The notes: generated by a model from the letters alone, not told the origin. Positions 26,411 to 34,687 are shown, counted from the stretch's first letter. The stretch: DNA of 53,648 nt from Paludibacteraceae bacterium (GCA_024401555.1 JAKSKV010000021.1:1-53648), one strand, 5' to 3'. A program made the numbers and translations.

Positions 26411-26932
26411 ATGGACAATTTTGAAGATATCGATTCGAAAATTCTCTCCATGGTAGAGGGGGAGATCGCGTTGAGGAAAGAGGGTTTTGCGAAACCTGCG
26501 ATAATGGTTGTGTTGGGCGTGTCGCTCCTCTTTTTATCGTCAAGGTCAGTTGACCTATTGCCAGAAGGCGCCGTGAAGATGGTGGGCTGTTTTTCAGGGC
26601 TGGCGCTGTGTGTGGGCGGCTTGTTGCTCTCCTTTAGCCGTCGGTCGCATCTCTTTCATGTGGCGAGCAATAGGCCTCTTCGTCGAATTATCCTTGATTT
26701 TGATGCGAAATCGTTGGACCGAGTGGTGGATCTGTATGAACGGAATGACTTCCATTCACTTATGGAGATGAGTCATGCCTCCAATGCCGGTGTGCGGATG
26801 ATGGTGTTGGGTTTGCCTGATGGTTCGCTCTGCTTCACGCAGTTGATGAAGTTCATACCTTATACTTTCGAACCTGTGACAGAGGTGCGGAGGCACGAGA
26901 ATGACATATCGATAAGGTCTCTATTTATTTAA
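26411..26932 (+). CDS. Small membrane protein of unknown function
   Basis: A 173-residue protein with an acidic N-terminus and two adjacent membrane helices (about residues 28-46 and 57-76). A soluble C-terminal domain follows, containing FDAKSLDRVVDLYERNDFHSLMEM. I do not recognise the family. Both ends of the protein should face the cytoplasm if the two helices form a hairpin. It stands alone between its own promoter and a weak hairpin at 26963-26992. Confidence 0.7.
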   Translation: MDNFEDIDSKILSMVEGEIALRKEGFAKPAIMVVLGVSLLFLSSRSVDLLPEGAVKMVGCFSGLALCVGGLLLSFSRRSHLFHVASNRPLRRIILDFDAKSLDRVVDLYERNDFHSLMEMSHASNAGVRMMVLGLPDGSLCFTQLMKFIPYTFEPVTEVRRHENDISIRSLFI

Positions 26933-26962
26933 TATTATTTTAATTTATTATTGTCAGATGAG

Positions 26963-26992
26963 AGGGCGCATGGCTGGGAGGTTGTGCGCCTT
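26963..26992. terminator. Weak hairpin between convergent genes
   Basis: AGGGCGCA pairs with TGCGCCTT (8 bp, one wobble) around 14 bases, with only three T after it. Lying between the small membrane protein and the U32 gene, it may end either transcript. Confidence 0.35.
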
Positions 26993-26998
26993 TGCCGG

Positions 26999-28810
26999 CT
27001 ATTGGGCATGGATGGTCATTTCGCAGGCTTTGCAGTCGAAAGAGAGCGTGTAAGCCTTGCCGTTGTTGGCGGTTAGTGTCAAAGGTTCTTGGATGCTATC
27101 TTTCGCTTTGTCGTGCAATTTGCAGTAGCCTAACGCATAGCGAAGGCAGTGTTTGCAGGTCATGACGGGAACGCCCGCCACAGCCTTTTTTTCGAAGGAA
27201 TCCGCGATTCGTTTCACATGATGCTGTTCGAAAAAATCTTTGGCCTTTTGGTTGTGGACATTGCCACGGTAGTCCAGTTCCTGGACGATATAGTGATGGT
27301 CGGTTTTCGGGAAGTGGATTTCGCTTCTATGGCGTTGGAGCGACCGTTCCGCTGTTAGCGCCTCCAACAGATCTCTTCTCCATTGGGTAAGAGCCCCAGC
27401 GGGGATGAAATAGATGTCGCTTCGGATTGTCACCTCATCCACACGGAAGATGGTATTGCCGCTCTTTTTGAAGATGGAGATCATATTCTCCCGTTGGCGG
27501 TCTGGCGATTTGCAAGGTTCCAGCGTCGCTGTGTGTCCTATGGTTGCCGAAATGTTGTCTTCGTCGGAGATGGTGGCGATCAACTGGTTGTCCCGCTCTT
27601 CAATAACTACCTTCGTCGCTATTTTCCGTTCTGCGGACTCTTTGGAGAGCGCTTTTTCGAACGCTTGGTCCAAATTGCGGTAGAGTATGGTGTTGCTTGG
27701 CACAAAGATCTTCTCCGAGGGGGTGATGATCTTCCCCTCAACGGTGTTGGCGCGGAATCCGTGAAATTCTCCGTTGCGTTCAGTGAAGCAAAATCCATCA
27801 CCGTTAGAGAGGCTCTTTTCGGTCTGGACGATGATCTTCCCGTTCCTTGAAAAGGCTGTTCCAATCCTTTCTCCTGTTGATTTGGGTGTCTCCATTTGGA
27901 TGATTTCACGCTTCCTTCCGTGTAGGAAGTAGTCAATAGAGCTGCGGTGGAAACTCTTCTCTGTATCGGGGGTGAAGGTGTAGGTGCAACGGCCGGAACT
28001 GGCTTGCTTGTATGTTTGTCCGTCCAATATACGGTCTAATGCCTGACGGTAGGACGCGGTGACGTTCTTGACGTAAGAGATGTCTTTTAGCCTGCCTTCG
28101 ATTTTCAGCGAAGATACGCCGGCGTCGATTAGTTCCGTCAGGTGGGCGGATAGGTTGAAGTCTTTGAGCGAAAGTAGGTATTTGTCTTGTGCCAATACTT
28201 TCCCTGTGGCATCCGTCAAGGAGTAGGGGAGACGGCAAAATTGCGCGCAGTTGCCTCGGTTGGCGCTTCTGCCGCAACCATTCTGGCTCATGTAGCAGAC
28301 GCCACTGTAACTGACGCAGAGGGCGCCATGCACGAAGGCTTCCAGCTGGACGTTTGTTGATTGCGCGATTTCTCTGATCTGTTCAATGGATAATTCCCTC
28401 GCCAAAACGACTTGCTCGAATCCCGCTTGTTCCAAAAATCGCACCTTCTCGACCGTGCGGTTGTCCATTTGGGTGCTGGCGTGTAGCGGAATCGGCGGTA
28501 TGTCCAATTGGGTAATACCAAAATCCTGAATAATCAGCGCATCTGTCCCTATGTCGTATAATTGGTGGATGATGGTACGGGCTTGTTCCAACTCCTCGTC
28601 GGTGAGGATGGTGTTGAGCGCCACATATACCTTCGCATAGTATTGGTGGGCATGTTTGACCAACCGCTCGATGTCTTCAATGCTACTGCCTGCCGCTGCT
28701 CTGGCGCTGAATTGGGGCGCTCCGATATAGACGGCGTCCGCACCGTGGTTGATGGCCTCGATGCCGATCTCCGCATTCTTTGCGGGAGAGAGCAGTTCTA
28801 TCTTGCGCAT
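26999..28810 (-). CDS. U32 family protein, probably an RNA-hydroxylation enzyme (RlhA-like)
   Basis: A 603-residue protein of the peptidase U32 family with a long C-terminal extension, as in the RlhA (YdcP) subgroup. In E. coli RlhA is needed for 5-hydroxycytidine in 23S rRNA; TrhP-type members act on tRNA. Visible parts are the N-terminal barrel start IELLSPAKNAEIGIEAINHGADAVYIG in pieces, the signature SGVCYMSQNGCGRSANRGNCAQFCR with four cysteines, SLKIEGRLKD, and a C-terminal cysteine cluster (CKHCLRYALGYC, CKAC). The start at 28810 overlaps the metA stop as TAATG, so translation is coupled to metA. True protease activity is doubtful for this subgroup. Confidence 0.83.
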   Translation of the reverse strand: MRKIELLSPAKNAEIGIEAINHGADAVYIGAPQFSARAAAGSSIEDIERLVKHAHQYYAKVYVALNTILTDEELEQARTIIHQLYDIGTDALIIQDFGITQLDIPPIPLHASTQMDNRTVEKVRFLEQAGFEQVVLARELSIEQIREIAQSTNVQLEAFVHGALCVSYSGVCYMSQNGCGRSANRGNCAQFCRLPYSLTDATGKVLAQDKYLLSLKDFNLSAHLTELIDAGVSSLKIEGRLKDISYVKNVTASYRQALDRILDGQTYKQASSGRCTYTFTPDTEKSFHRSSIDYFLHGRKREIIQMETPKSTGERIGTAFSRNGKIIVQTEKSLSNGDGFCFTERNGEFHGFRANTVEGKIITPSEKIFVPSNTILYRNLDQAFEKALSKESAERKIATKVVIEERDNQLIATISDEDNISATIGHTATLEPCKSPDRQRENMISIFKKSGNTIFRVDEVTIRSDIYFIPAGALTQWRRDLLEALTAERSLQRHRSEIHFPKTDHHYIVQELDYRGNVHNQKAKDFFEQHHVKRIADSFEKKAVAGVPVMTCKHCLRYALGYCKLHDKAKDSIQEPLTLTANNGKAYTLSFDCKACEMTIHAQ

Positions 28811-29727
28811 TATCGGATATGGCTGATGTTGTATGGAGTTTTTTGATAGACGAAGTAGTTCAACCAATTGGTGAACAGTAGATTGCCATGGCTTCTCCAC
28901 CGTACCACAGGCTTCTTTTGTGGATCGTCATCTTCGAAATAGTTGCATGGAATTTGGATCTCCAAGCCCTTCTCCTTGTCTCTGAAATACTCGTCCTTCA
29001 GCGTGTTGGGCGCATATTCGGAGTGCCCGGTGATGAAAAACTCACGGCCGTTTCTGCCTTGCACGATATAAACGCCCGCCTCTTCCGACTCGGAGAGGAT
29101 TTTCAAGCCTGAAACCTTTTCGATGTCGGCTCTTTTCACCTCGGTGTGACGGCTGTGGGGAGCATAGAAGATGTCGTCGAATCCTCTGAATATTGGATTC
29201 TTGGAATCCAACACTTTGTGTTTGAATACGCCGAATTTCTTTTGTGGCAATGGGTACTTGGGTACTCCGTAATAGTGGTACAGGCCCGCTTGGGCGGCCC
29301 AACAGATATAGAGGGTGGAGGTGACGTGCGTTTTTGCCCAGTCGAAAATCTCCACGATCTCATTCCAATAGGTCACCTCTTCGAACTCATAGTTCTCAAT
29401 AGGTGCGCCCGTGATGATCATACCATCGTACCTCTGCTTCTTAACAGTGTCGAAATCCTTGTAGAAGGTCATCATATGCTCCATCGGCGTGTTCTTTGAG
29501 GTGTGACTCTTGATTTTCAAGAGGTCCAACTCGATTTGCAACGGCGTGTTGGAGAGCAATCTGATAAGGTCTGTCTCTGTTGTGATTTTAAGGGGCATCA
29601 AGTTAAGCACAATGATCTTTAGCGGGCGGATGTCTTGGTTCGCCGCTGATTCAGAGTCCTTCACGAAGATGTTCTCCTTCTTCAATGCATCGACTGCTGG
29701 TAAGTTTGATGGTATGTTTAGTGGCAT
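28810..29727 (-). CDS. metA: Homoserine O-acyltransferase (MetA family, predicted acetyl-specific)
   Basis: First committed enzyme of methionine synthesis, 305 residues. The catalytic triad is visible: Cys142 in [10 protein letters not shown], His235 and Glu237 in TGHSEYAP. Residue 111 is Glu (TGAPIEN), whereas E. coli MetA has Gly there. Published work on MetA enzymes links Glu111 to acetyl-CoA use and Gly111 to succinyl-CoA use, so O-acetylhomoserine is the predicted product, consistent with metY in this window. A strong Shine-Dalgarno precedes the start. It is translationally coupled to the U32 gene. Confidence 0.93.
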   Translation of the reverse strand: MPLNIPSNLPAVDALKKENIFVKDSESAANQDIRPLKIIVLNLMPLKITTETDLIRLLSNTPLQIELDLLKIKSHTSKNTPMEHMMTFYKDFDTVKKQRYDGMIITGAPIENYEFEEVTYWNEIVEIFDWAKTHVTSTLYICWAAQAGLYHYYGVPKYPLPQKKFGVFKHKVLDSKNPIFRGFDDIFYAPHSRHTEVKRADIEKVSGLKILSESEEAGVYIVQGRNGREFFITGHSEYAPNTLKDEYFRDKEKGLEIQIPCNYFEDDDPQKKPVVRWRSHGNLLFTNWLNYFVYQKTPYNISHIR

Positions 29728-29730
29728 ATT

Positions 29731-29738
29731 CTCCTCCT
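29731..29738 (-). promoter_or_regulatory. Strong Shine-Dalgarno of metA
   Basis: The minus strand reads AGGAGGAG ending 3 bases before ATG at 29727. Like metY, and unlike most genes here, metA has a strong anti-16S match. Confidence 0.75.
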
Positions 29739-29751
29739 ATTTTTCTTTGCG

Positions 29752-29759
29752 CAAAGATA
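29752..29759 (-). promoter_or_regulatory. Promoter -7 element for metA
   Basis: The minus strand reads TATCTTTG, giving a 5' UTR of about 20 bases. It is back to back with the rSAM/lipoprotein promoter. Confidence 0.65.
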
Positions 29760-29780
29760 CGAAAATCCGCAAAATATTAT

Positions 29781-29788
29781 TACTTTTG
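29781..29788 (+). promoter_or_regulatory. Promoter -7 element for the rSAM/lipoprotein pair
   Basis: TACTTTTG matches TAnnTTTG, about 58 bases before ATG at 29846. Confidence 0.5.
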
Positions 29789-29845
29789 CTTTTGAATTCA
29801 TTGGGGAATTAGTAATGTGTGTTTAATTTATTTAAATTTCTATTT

Positions 29846-30280
29846 ATGAAAATCAGAAAATTATTTCATTTGATGTTGACCTCCGTTTTGGGCATGTTGG
29901 GATGCTCGGAAATCACGGCGGACGAGTATGGCTGCCCTACTGCGGATTTCGAAATGAAGGGAAAGGTTACGAACGAAAAGGGTGAGGCTTTGCCTGATGT
30001 GGAGGTCTCCACTTCAATGATGGCAAAAGATTCGATTGTGCATTATCGTCGTCTTTCCACGACTGGAGAAACGGGCACTTATCAGTTTAAGGAAGATTTG
30101 ATTGGCTTGGGTTGGAAAGACGATGGCTATTCGTTCTCTTTTATCGGCGACACTACGTTGTATGAAACCTATGACACGGTTATCCCTGCTGACCAAATCC
30201 ATTTGAAGGGAGGCGACGGAAAATGGTACGAAGGCAAGGCCTCTTTGACGGTGGATGTTGTTTTGAAAGATAAAAAGTAA
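29846..30280 (+). CDS. Putative lipoprotein of the rSAM/lipoprotein system
   Basis: A 144-residue protein with a short signal peptide and lipobox MLGC (Cys20). After the lipid anchor comes EYGCPTADF (residues 27-35), which I recall as the conserved signature of the Bacteroidetes lipoprotein family always found beside a radical SAM enzyme (TIGR04134). The rest is a beta-rich, carboxypeptidase-regulatory-like fold (KGKVTNEKGEALPDVEV). Its stop overlaps the start of the radical SAM gene as TAATG, so the two are made together. It is plausibly the substrate or partner of that enzyme; the modification is unknown. Note the Cys at position 30 within the motif. Confidence 0.83.
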   Translation: MKIRKLFHLMLTSVLGMLGCSEITADEYGCPTADFEMKGKVTNEKGEALPDVEVSTSMMAKDSIVHYRRLSTTGETGTYQFKEDLIGLGWKDDGYSFSFIGDTTLYETYDTVIPADQIHLKGGDGKWYEGKASLTVDVVLKDKK

Positions 30281-31371
30281 TGGAGAAGGATCCTGAAAAA
30301 ATAGGTTTGAAGAAACGTGTGGCCTTGGCCTTGCATGACTGCTACCGTCATAATGCGGCTAAGATCCATGAATTGAAATATCTTTTCTGGGAGACCACTT
30401 TGCGTTGTCCTCTCAGTTGCCAACATTGCGGAAGTGATTGCCGTGCCGACTCTTCTGTCAAGGATATGCCTGTGGCTGATTTCGTGAATGCGGTGAAGCA
30501 AATCGTTCCGATTGTGGATCCTCACCATACGATGATTGTCTTTACAGGTGGAGAGTCTTTGGTGCGTCACGATTTGGAGGAGGCTGGTCAAGCCATGTAT
30601 GATTTGGGTTTCCCGTGGGGAATCGTGACCAATGGTTTTTTGTTGACGCCGCATCGTCTTCAATCACTGCTCAATGCAGGCATGCGTTCTTGCACCGTGA
30701 GTTTGGATGGTCTGGAGGAGTCCCATAATTGGTTGAGAGGTCATGCCGATTCGTTCCGTAGGGCGGTGGCGGCAATCAAATTGTTGCCTGCGACCAATCT
30801 TCGTTTTGATGTCTGTACTTGTGTGAACAATAGGAATTTTGAGGAGCTGCCGCAAATCAAGGAGTTGTTGATTGAATGCGGTGTGAAAGAGTGGCGTATC
30901 TTTACGATATTCCCTGTAGGAAGGGCGGCGAATAATCCTGAGTTGCAATTATCCGACGAGCGTTTCAAGGCGGTCTTCGATTTTATTCGGGAGACGCGCC
31001 AAGAGGGACGGATCAAGCTCTCGTATGGTTGCGAAGGCTTCTTGGGCGATTACGAGATGGATGTGCGTGACAATCTATTTTTCTGTCGCGCAGGTATCAA
31101 TGTAGGCTCTGTTCTGGTGGATGGAAGCATCTCCGCCTGCCCTGATTTGCGGGGACGCTTTATCCAAGGAAATATTTACAAGGATAACTTGGCTGATGTT
31201 TGGCAAAACCGTTATCAGGTCATGCGTGACCGCAAATGGACCAAGACGGGCATCTGTAAAGATTGCGATTTCTTCAAACACTGCGAAGGTAATGGCCTCC
31301 ATTTGCGTGATGAAGCCACGAATGAGCTGGCCTTCTGCCATTTGAAGCGGATTAAGGGCGGATGTAAGTGA
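30280..31371 (+). CDS. Radical SAM/SPASM enzyme of the rSAM/lipoprotein system
   Basis: A 363-residue radical SAM enzyme. The [4Fe-4S]-SAM motif is CPLSCQHC (Cys43, Cys47, Cys50), and FTGGESL is the GGE motif. The C-terminus carries a SPASM-type set of cysteines for auxiliary clusters (SYGCEG, FFCRAG, SACPDLRG, GICKDCDFFKHCEG, FCHLKR), with the typical QGNIYKDNLADVW between them. SPASM proteins usually modify peptides or proteins. The overlap with the lipoprotein gene points to it as partner, matching the family I recall as TIGR04133. No transporter or protease is adjacent. Because a lipoprotein is exported, modification would have to occur before export. Confidence 0.87.
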   Translation: MEKDPEKIGLKKRVALALHDCYRHNAAKIHELKYLFWETTLRCPLSCQHCGSDCRADSSVKDMPVADFVNAVKQIVPIVDPHHTMIVFTGGESLVRHDLEEAGQAMYDLGFPWGIVTNGFLLTPHRLQSLLNAGMRSCTVSLDGLEESHNWLRGHADSFRRAVAAIKLLPATNLRFDVCTCVNNRNFEELPQIKELLIECGVKEWRIFTIFPVGRAANNPELQLSDERFKAVFDFIRETRQEGRIKLSYGCEGFLGDYEMDVRDNLFFCRAGINVGSVLVDGSISACPDLRGRFIQGNIYKDNLADVWQNRYQVMRDRKWTKTGICKDCDFFKHCEGNGLHLRDEATNELAFCHLKRIKGGCK

Positions 31372-31386
31372 AGGGACTGCTTGTCC

Positions 31387-32385
31387 CTACCTATCCACCA
31401 AGAGCTCGTCGCCGATTTCTTTCGCTCCCGTCTCGTAAAAATGGTGGAAAATCTCGGTAATCTCGTCCAAATCGTCGGTAAGGGCGAGTTTGAGGTTTTT
31501 GTAGATGCCTCTCTCCATGAATTTCTCCAATAGCGGGTAGATCGGAACCTCTTTGCTCCAGAACTTTTTGCCGAGAAATACCATGGGGCTGGCGTAATCG
31601 AACGACAAATAATGGTTTTGAACCGCATCTTGGAAAATCTCTTGAAGGGTGCCTGCGCTACCTGGCGTGTAGATGATGCCTCCGAACGCAAGTGTGAGGA
31701 TGCTGTCTTCCCGTATGCTGTTTTCGAAAAATTTCGCGATGTGGGTAGCGAAAGGAGAGGCTGGCTCATGGCCGTAGGTCCAAGTTGGAATGCCTAAGCT
31801 TTGGTAGCCATCCTTTTTTGGGTAGGTCTGCATCACATGGAAGGCCGATGCCAACCAACCCTCGTCTCTGAAGGTGGGGTATTTATGCAGCTCTTTCAGT
31901 GATTCAGTCAATGCTTCGTCGGGATGTCCCGCCAACCATGCGCCTAAGTGGGTTGCCTCCATGGCGCCGGGTCCGCCACCGCTGATCATGACGAATCCTC
32001 GTTCGGTCAGTTTTTTGCTCAGCAAAGCGATTTGCCCATACATCTCGTTAGTGCGCGCCAACGCATGACCACCCATTACCGCGACGCCTCGTCTTTTGTT
32101 GTATTGCGTGAGAAATCTGCGCATGTTCTTGTTCATGGCGTAGTCGTGAAGCGAACGGGCGAGCAGCTCCTTCTCATCCTCAGCGATTTTCCCGGTCTCT
32201 ATGTAGTGTTGGTACACGACGCTGTCGTAGCAGGTCGTGAATGTTTCGGGTTTCGTGTAGTCGTAACCTCGGTAGAGGGATGCCGCATCGTATAAGCTAT
32301 CTTTCGCCACGTCGTAGGGCACGCTCTCCAGTGTCACAGCAATGTCTTTTACCCGCTCTCTTAGATTGTTATCCTTTTGTATCAT
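31387..32385 (-). CDS. LOG family protein (nucleotide N-glycosidase fold)
   Basis: A 332-residue protein with a Rossmann-like LOG domain. VAVMGGHALARTN starts the fold, MISGGGPGAMEATHLGA is the phosphate-binding loop, and TPGSAGTLQEIFQDA corresponds to the PGGxGTxxE motif with Ser-Ala in place of Gly-x; the catalytic Glu is kept. LOG enzymes release the base from nucleoside 5'-monophosphates; PpnN is the E. coli example. About 90 extra residues at the N-terminus are predicted helical. The substrate is not known. It is convergent with the rSAM gene, 15 bases apart. Confidence 0.82.
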   Translation of the reverse strand: MIQKDNNLRERVKDIAVTLESVPYDVAKDSLYDAASLYRGYDYTKPETFTTCYDSVVYQHYIETGKIAEDEKELLARSLHDYAMNKNMRRFLTQYNKRRGVAVMGGHALARTNEMYGQIALLSKKLTERGFVMISGGGPGAMEATHLGAWLAGHPDEALTESLKELHKYPTFRDEGWLASAFHVMQTYPKKDGYQSLGIPTWTYGHEPASPFATHIAKFFENSIREDSILTLAFGGIIYTPGSAGTLQEIFQDAVQNHYLSFDYASPMVFLGKKFWSKEVPIYPLLEKFMERGIYKNLKLALTDDLDEITEIFHHFYETGAKEIGDELLVDR

Positions 32386-32463
32386 ATCCTCGTTGCCTAT
32401 TGTCTTGACCGCAAGATACGAAAAATATGTACGTGTTATATGATTTGTCTGCCAAAATAATCG

Positions 32464-32471
32464 TACCTTTG
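32464..32471 (+). promoter_or_regulatory. Promoter -7 element for the aquaporin gene
   Basis: TACCTTTG, about 54 bases before ATG at 32525. A TTTG at 32444-32447 is spaced 16 bases away, shorter than usual. Confidence 0.55.
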
Positions 32472-32524
32472 CGCCAATTTTAGGTATGTACTAAATTATT
32501 AACTTTAAAATTTTATAAATTACA

Positions 32525-33217
32525 ATGAAAAAGTATTTGGCAGAAATGGTAGGAACCATGGTGTTGGTTCTTATGGGTTGCGGAGTAGCAGTTAGTTTGA
32601 ATTGCTCTTCTGATTGTTCAGCAGTTGTAAATGCAGGTTCAGTAATTGGTACCGCTATGGCATTCGGTTTGGCGGTTGTTGCGATGGCTTACACAATCGG
32701 TGGTGTGAGTGGTTGCCATATCAATCCAGCGATCACATTGGCTTGTTTGATTACGAAGAGAATCTCTCCAAAGGATGCGGGATGCTATATGTTGGCGCAA
32801 GTCGTTGGTGCGTTCTTGGGTTCTGGTATTCTTTGCTTGCTTACCAGCAATGTGGAAGGTTTGGCTGGAACTGGCGCGAATGCTTTGCAAGCGGGTGTTA
32901 GCCCATTGGCAGGTTTTGTCGCTGAGGTTGTTTTCACTTGCGTCTTTGTTTTCACTGTGTTGGGTACTACTGATAGCGAGAAGGGCGCAGGAAACTTCGC
33001 TGGTTTGGCTATCGGTCTTTGCCTTGTGTTGGTTCACCTCGTATGTATCCGTTACACTGGTACTTCCGTAAACCCAGCTCGTTCAATCGCTCCTGCGATT
33101 TTCCAAGGCGGTGACGCTCTTAATCAACTTTGGATCTTCATCATCGCTCCGTTTGTAGGTGCCGCTTTGGCTGCTTTCGTATGGTGCGCTGTCGCAGGTG
33201 ACTGCAAGAAGAACTAA
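32525..33217 (+). CDS. aqpZ: Aquaporin (AqpZ-like)
   Basis: A 230-residue MIP-family channel with six membrane helices and both half-helix motifs, HINPAITLA (first NPA) and SVNPARSIAPA (second NPA). The selectivity region LVHLVCIRYTGTSVNPAR has the His, Thr and Arg expected of a water-selective AqpZ-type pore rather than a glycerol facilitator, whose pore lacks that His and has an Asp after the second NPAR. It has its own promoter and terminator. Confidence 0.93.
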   Translation: MKKYLAEMVGTMVLVLMGCGVAVSLNCSSDCSAVVNAGSVIGTAMAFGLAVVAMAYTIGGVSGCHINPAITLACLITKRISPKDAGCYMLAQVVGAFLGSGILCLLTSNVEGLAGTGANALQAGVSPLAGFVAEVVFTCVFVFTVLGTTDSEKGAGNFAGLAIGLCLVLVHLVCIRYTGTSVNPARSIAPAIFQGGDALNQLWIFIIAPFVGAALAAFVWCAVAGDCKKN

Positions 33218-33256
33218 TGGGAAATGACGCATTAGAGAAATATTCTATTAAATGAT

Positions 33257-33300
33257 AAGAAATTCGTGAGTCATTTATGACTTGCGAATTTCTTTTTTTT
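33257..33300 (+). terminator. Rho-independent terminator of the aquaporin gene
   Basis: AAGAAATTCG pairs with CGAATTTCTT, and the helix continues through TGAGTCA to about 16 bp; a run of T follows. The -33 region of the ilvC promoter overlaps its right arm. Confidence 0.9.
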
Positions 33301-33302
33301 AT

Positions 33303-33310
33303 TATTTTTG
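33303..33310 (+). promoter_or_regulatory. Promoter -7 element for ilvC
   Basis: TATTTTTG with CTTG 18 bases upstream (33281-33284). The 5' UTR is about 45 bases, AT-rich, with no leader peptide, unlike leuA. Confidence 0.6.
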
Positions 33311-33361
33311 CACACAATTTAGACAGAATATATAATTGTTTTAAATACATATATTTACAAA

Positions 33362-34405
33362 ATGGCAGAAATGAATTTTGGCGGTGTAATCGAGAACGTA
33401 GTTACCCGCGAAGAGTTTCCATTGGAGAAAGCTCGTGAAGTTTTGAAAAATGAGACCATTGCAGTTATCGGTTACGGTGTGCAAGGACCTGGTCAATCAA
33501 TGAACTTGCGTGACAACGGTTTCAATGTGATCGTTGGTCAACGTCCAGGTAAGACATATGACAAGGCAGTTGCTGACGGATGGGTCCCAGGTGAGACTTT
33601 GTTCGGTATCGAGGAGGCTTGCCAAAAGGCTACTATCATCCAAGTTCTTCTTTCTGACGCAGCTCAAATCGAGTGCTGGCCAATGATCAAGAAGTACTTG
33701 ACTCCTGGTAAGACTTTGTATTTCTCTCACGGATTCGCAATTACTTGGAATGACCGTACAGGTATCGTTCCTCCAAAGGATATCGACGTTATCTTGATCG
33801 CTCCTAAGGGATCAGGTACTTCACTTCGTCGTATGTTCGTTCAAGGCCGTGGTTTGAACTCTTCATACGCTATCTATCAAGACGCTTCTGGCCACGCATG
33901 GGAGAAGGTTATCGCTCTTGGTATCGGTGTAGGTTCAGGTTACTTGTTCGAGACTACTTTCACTAAGGAGGCTACTTCAGACTTGACTGGTGAGCGTGGT
34001 TCTTTGATGGGTGCTATCCAAGGTTTGCTTTTGGCTCAATACGAGGTTCTTCGTGAGAATGGCCACTCTCCATCAGAGGCATTCAACGAGACAGTAGAGG
34101 AGTTGACTCAATCTTTGATGCCTCTCTTCGCTGAGAACGGTATGGATTGGATGTACGCTAACTGTTCAACTACTGCACAACGTGGTGCTTTGGATTGGAT
34201 GACTCCTTTCCACGATGCTATCAAGCCAGTTATGCAAAAGCTTTACAACTCAGTTATCACTGGTAACGAGGCACAAATCTCTATCGATTCTAACTCTAAG
34301 AAGGACTACCGTGCTGGATTGGAGAAGGAGTTGGCTGCTCTTCGTGAGAGCGAGATGTGGCGTGCTGGTGCAGTTGTTAGAAAGCTTCGTCCTGAGAACA
34401 ACTAA
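33362..34405 (+). CDS. ilvC: Ketol-acid reductoisomerase
   Basis: Second common enzyme of valine, leucine and isoleucine synthesis. The 347-residue short-form (class I) protein has the NAD(P)-binding loop VIGYGVQGPGQSMNLRDNG and the cofactor-specificity loop GQRPGKTYDKA. GYGVQGPGQ replaces the commoner GYGSQGHAH; as far as I recall this variant is normal for Bacteroidetes. Codon use is strongly biased (CGT, GTT, AAC, GGT), which suggests high expression. It is monocistronic, with its own promoter and terminator; the rest of the ilv/leu pathway except leuA is outside the window. Confidence 0.95.
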   Translation: MAEMNFGGVIENVVTREEFPLEKAREVLKNETIAVIGYGVQGPGQSMNLRDNGFNVIVGQRPGKTYDKAVADGWVPGETLFGIEEACQKATIIQVLLSDAAQIECWPMIKKYLTPGKTLYFSHGFAITWNDRTGIVPPKDIDVILIAPKGSGTSLRRMFVQGRGLNSSYAIYQDASGHAWEKVIALGIGVGSGYLFETTFTKEATSDLTGERGSLMGAIQGLLLAQYEVLRENGHSPSEAFNETVEELTQSLMPLFAENGMDWMYANCSTTAQRGALDWMTPFHDAIKPVMQKLYNSVITGNEAQISIDSNSKKDYRAGLEKELAALRESEMWRAGAVVRKLRPENN

Positions 34406-34426
34406 TCATTGCATTCTCTATAAGGA

Positions 34427-34455
34427 AAGGCGGTCCGTTGGATCGCCTTTTTTTT
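34427..34455 (+). terminator. Rho-independent terminator of ilvC
   Basis: AAGGCGGTCC pairs with GGATCGCCTT (10 bp, one G-T) around GTT, followed by eight T. Confidence 0.92.
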
Positions 34456-34555
34456 GTTGCCTGTTTGCGCTATCTTCAATTGTTTTGTGAAATTGTCTTA
34501 TATCTCTGTTGGGTAAGTCTGCCTATAAAATCACGTTACTGATAATTTTTTTTGA

Positions 34556-34687
34556 AACGACACGGTTTGTCGCTGGTCGAAATATTTTTGTGGTGTTATT
34601 CGGAATGAAGCTGAATCACCCATGGAATGGTTAGATGCACATAATCATTTATTGTTCCTTAGAGAGGCTTATGAAAAGTTGAATTAA
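34556..34687 (+). pseudogene. Possible gene remnant or 21-codon upstream ORF before the nitrilase gene
   Basis: An open frame with protein-like composition runs from 34556 to a stop at 34687, with no start codon at its head. Its last 22 codons start at ATG 34622 and encode MEWLDAHNHLLFLREAYEKL plus Asn. It could be the 3' fragment of a lost gene. Alternatively, because the candidate promoter at 34583-34590 precedes that ATG, it could be a real short ORF 17 bases before the nitrilase gene. The rest of the ilvC-nitrilase gap (34456-34555) shows nothing I can name. Confidence 0.3.
34583..34590 (+). promoter_or_regulatory. Candidate -7 element for the nitrilase operon
   Basis: TATTTTTG without a clear -33 element. 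The distance to ATG at 34705 would be about 115 bases. Confidence 0.35.

Noticed and set aside
33218-33361. A leucine/valine/isoleucine leader attenuator before ilvC, by analogy with leuA.
   Set aside because: The only hairpin is the terminator of the aquaporin gene; no leader ORF lies between the ilvC -7 element and its start.
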